The position numbers and the translations under genes are program-made. 64,000 nt of DNA from Stratiolaelaps scimitus. Lineage: Eukaryota > Arthropoda > Arachnida > Mesostigmata > Laelapidae. Each line of letters starts with the position of its first letter. Within the stretch, counting starts at the first letter, position 1. The notes beneath the pieces were generated by a model. It saw only the letters and a list, made by a program, of their open reading frames with translations. It did no database searches and was not told the DNA's origin. This document shows positions 61,199-64,000 of this stretch, one piece after another. The stretch lies in the NCBI GenBank assembly GCA_019614645.1, contig JABWDB010000008.1:7192001-7256000 (forward strand), read 5' to 3'.

Positions 61199-64000
61199 CG
61201 AGACGGACCTGATGGAGGACGCTTTTAATTAGTCACTAATCGAAGGGTCTGACTTTGTTTCGGGCTGACTGTGCCTGTGAGATCGAGTAAACTGTATAAG
61301 AAATCTCCGATGCTGTTTTAAAAACAAGATTAGACTTCTAGGGTAGCTGTCCCCATAAGACGATAGTTAGTCATTGACCTATTCTCAAGCCGCAGACCTT
61401 TACAGAATCTGAGATTCAATTGACATTCGAAGCCTTCTGACATCTGAGTCGTACCGGAAAAACTCTGAACACCTACGTTAGTCGAAAACTAAGTTGATGG
61501 AGCAGGACAATATCATCAGAAGTATACTGTATAAGTACGCTGTCACTATTGGATAAGTTTGAAAAAGGGAACGTTCACATTGTGTTGAATACTCCTAAAA
61601 CGAACATGGTGAGCACAACCGTAAAATGACTACCCTGCATAATCTCTCGCCAAGCTCGAGGAGCAACCTTAAACTAACACATTAACATATTCGTTCGCTA
61701 AATGTTTAGCTCGATGCAATACCTCGAATCGACGAACCGTACGGTGCCAATCCGAGGATTAATTCCAACTCTAAATACAATTACCAACCTAAAAGTATAA
61801 CAGAATACTATGGCATCGGTTCCGAACCTGCTACATATCGGAAGCTGTCAGTCATGTCAGTTACTCGTCGGTAAAAGCACAAGAGCATTAGTCCTCGATG
61901 TGAGCTCGATGCTCGCCACCTGCTTTGCGTATCATCATTGCGGACCATCAGCAGGTCGAATCATCCTACGATGCAGATTGCACATGGTCACTACTCACTC
62001 ATACACTCTGACAACACGAACACGAGTAACACTGCGACAATTAGCTGCAATATTGATGTGTGACCGATCACGTATGCTAACGAACGATCGACCTTTTCTG
62101 AGGTAGCTCGCCACAGAAAAGCCCTACAACGATGCGCCGAGGGTGGATGCCTCACTAAGACGCGTTGGAGCGCAATCTCGTTCTCCACTCCTCGGGGTAG
62201 GCGTACATAAACCTATCTCCTTTCGCAGGGTGCTGCATACGCCACCGTCGACCGGCCAACACAATGCGATCAGAGCAGAGAGCTGTGAGATCGACGCCCA
62301 CGGCAGAGCGACTCTCATACGTTGATATGAACGGCATTTTATTTCTTTGCAGGATGAATCGATTGCCCACAACCTTGTATGCATTTGCAGTTGCAAATAT
62401 TACAGTGTTTACAACTAGAAATCCGTGTTCGTAATATACACGATATAATGAATTCTATCTGATTTTGTTAACATTAACAAATTGCGTAAAATCATCGTAT
62501 TGCTGTGCGTTCATTCTAAGCAACATGGAGGAATACGCGTCTTAATTCTAGACGAATAAATCGTAATTAAATGTCCAGTGAGGGTGATTGTTTTGAGCAC
62601 AGTCAATTCGACTGGTGCGCATTGCCAATATGTCAATGATATTGACTAGATTCTTTCGAGAGTTTTTTTTTGGTAGGTGCAACTATTGCTGGAATTCGCC
62701 CGGTACAACTGCTTGAATTATAGCAAAAATTAATCTACGGACTATACAACATGTATATACAACTTGCGCCACTGATCAGTCTCATTTTTGTACATATGCC
62801 GATATATTATTAAACTCTTTATTGTTCTGTAAGCAAAAAGGTAAACATTATTTCTTGTATTCTGATCTTTTGTTTCTAGAATCTGATTATTACTTTGTTT
62901 CGTTTGAGTTTGCAATACTTACGGTTCGCTACGGGCCGAAATCCTTGCCGCGACAATAGTGTACTTACGCTAGTTCTCGGTTTTATTTAGTACAAATCCT
63001 TTCCCTAAGCTGCTTCTAGTGTCGTTAGATTAAATCAACAACGAAGTCAGAGCAATTTTTCATTTCATTCAAGCGAGTCAGTTTTCTAAGTTCTGCTGCC
63101 CGCATCCTTTCTGTAACTGGGATTAGTTCAATCAGCCCCACATCTAGATACATGCCTTTGTAAAAAGCTTGTTTTCATATTTTCTAACAATCGAGAGCAT
63201 TCGAGTGCGCAGGGAGTATACAGATCCGGACATATCATGAAATGCTTGCGCTTATTTTTTTTTTCTCCATTTGAACGTGTGTCTGTTGTTTTCTCATCTT
63301 CTACTTTTGGCACCACTCGTTCATCTTTTTTTGTTGAGTCGTTTAGCCGCACACCAAAATTACCTGCATGGGTCGCTCGAGGACTAGTGCCGTCATTATT
63401 CGCCGCCAGCTTGTGTACATTGAGTCAGCTGAGCGGTCGTCAGCAAGTGCCCTGTTCCAGTCAATCGAAATCAGCTCTAGCTCTATATTGTAGCTGTCAA
63501 CGTTTGTCAAAATACAGCGAACGTGGCTTCTCGGCTAGCTGCAACGTCTAGCCAAAACGGTCTAGTCAAAAGTTGGCGGGCCTCGACTGAAAATCGTTTA
63601 CGGCAAAGTCGTCTACATGATATGGATGAACAGCGTTAAACTTTTGCACGCTCAGTGGTGCAACGTCGTTCGAGGCTATTTGTGTGCACGTCAAACCACA
63701 CAACGCGGATGAATGTGGATATTGCGTCTGCTAGCTGTCAAAGGCGCGGTGCAATTTCATGCTAAAATTGTATGTTCCTGTCTCGTGTTCTCCCGCATGT
63801 CCATCCTCTGACGTAAGTCGATGCGGAGCCGAAATGAACTTTAATATGAAGAACATGCTGTCCGAACTCAAGGTAAGCATTACATCGATCGTAGTGTTGC
63901 AACGATCCATTGCATATTCTCGATATTTTCTATCATTTCAGCGTAGTTCGTCGTAGCAAGCCCTGTCGTTGTCCTCGTATTCATTTCATTTGCACCTACC
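61199..64000. other. Upstream/intergenic stretch at right edge
   Basis: This holds the 5' flank of the class A GPCR. Several ORFs under 105 codons (61,810-62,106, 62,124-62,396, 63,128-63,551) overlap on both strands without recognisable domains. Poly(T) runs occur near 62,665 and 63,256. The only splice-like coding signal is at 63,834-63,872. Confidence 0.55.
63834..63872 (+). CDS. Possible first coding exon (13 codons) at window edge
   Basis: ATG 63,834 opens MNFNMKNMLSELK and runs directly into a good donor AAG|GTAAGC at 63,873. The nearest acceptor (TTTCAG near 63,940) gives a stop after three codons, so a true partner exon would have to lie beyond the window. This is weak evidence; the start could equally belong to a 5' untranslated exon. 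Confidence 0.2.

Overview
The window reads as nuclear DNA of an arthropod, most probably a mite or tick. Coding exons are short and split by GT-AG introns of about 0.2 to 5 kb. (AT)n and (CT)n microsatellites are dense, retroposon debris is present, and there are two genes for the secreted group 7 mite-allergen (Der p 7-like) family. The group 7 family is the main reason for the acarine call. The exact genus cannot be fixed from sequence alone. All exon coordinates below come from reading splice consensus and phase by eye.

Layout. Positions 1-22,724 hold no gene I can defend: simple repeats, GC-rich islands with chance ORFs on both strands, a tRNA-like relic and a snap-back palindrome. A long plus-strand gene follows (22,725-33,951, 5' end not found). 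It encodes a mucin-like type I membrane protein: Thr/Ser-rich stalk, Pro/His-rich segment, EGF, SEA, EGF, transmembrane segment and cytoplasmic tail. Converging on it from the minus strand is a multi-exon seven-transmembrane receptor with secretin/adhesion-type features (38,603-35,666), whose amino-terminal exons are missing from my model. Positions 38,604-43,812 are intergenic or intronic, with a duplicated repeat of about 75 bp.

The right half holds two group 7 allergen-like paralogs with identical intron phases (43,813-45,664 and 54,882-57,485). Between them lie an unrecognised single-exon ORF (47,635-48,387), a single-exon LDLa/EGF membrane protein with a 20-residue poly-threonine stalk (49,771-50,985), a decayed LINE reverse transcriptase and a tRNA-derived SINE. 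On the minus strand, 61,198-57,923 encodes a six-exon class A GPCR of 408 residues whose intron phases all close, converging on the second allergen gene. Positions 61,199-64,000 show no clear gene apart from a possible first coding exon at the right edge.

Functional reading. Most products belong to the cell surface or the extracellular space: two receptors, two modular type I membrane proteins and two secreted lipid-binding-fold proteins. Nothing shows that they form a pathway. The clustering of the two allergen genes is best explained by local duplication. The most distinctive non-genic signals are a poly(A)-tailed retroposon family with two clean target-site duplications and a near-perfect 33-35 bp inverted repeat around an (AT)n core.
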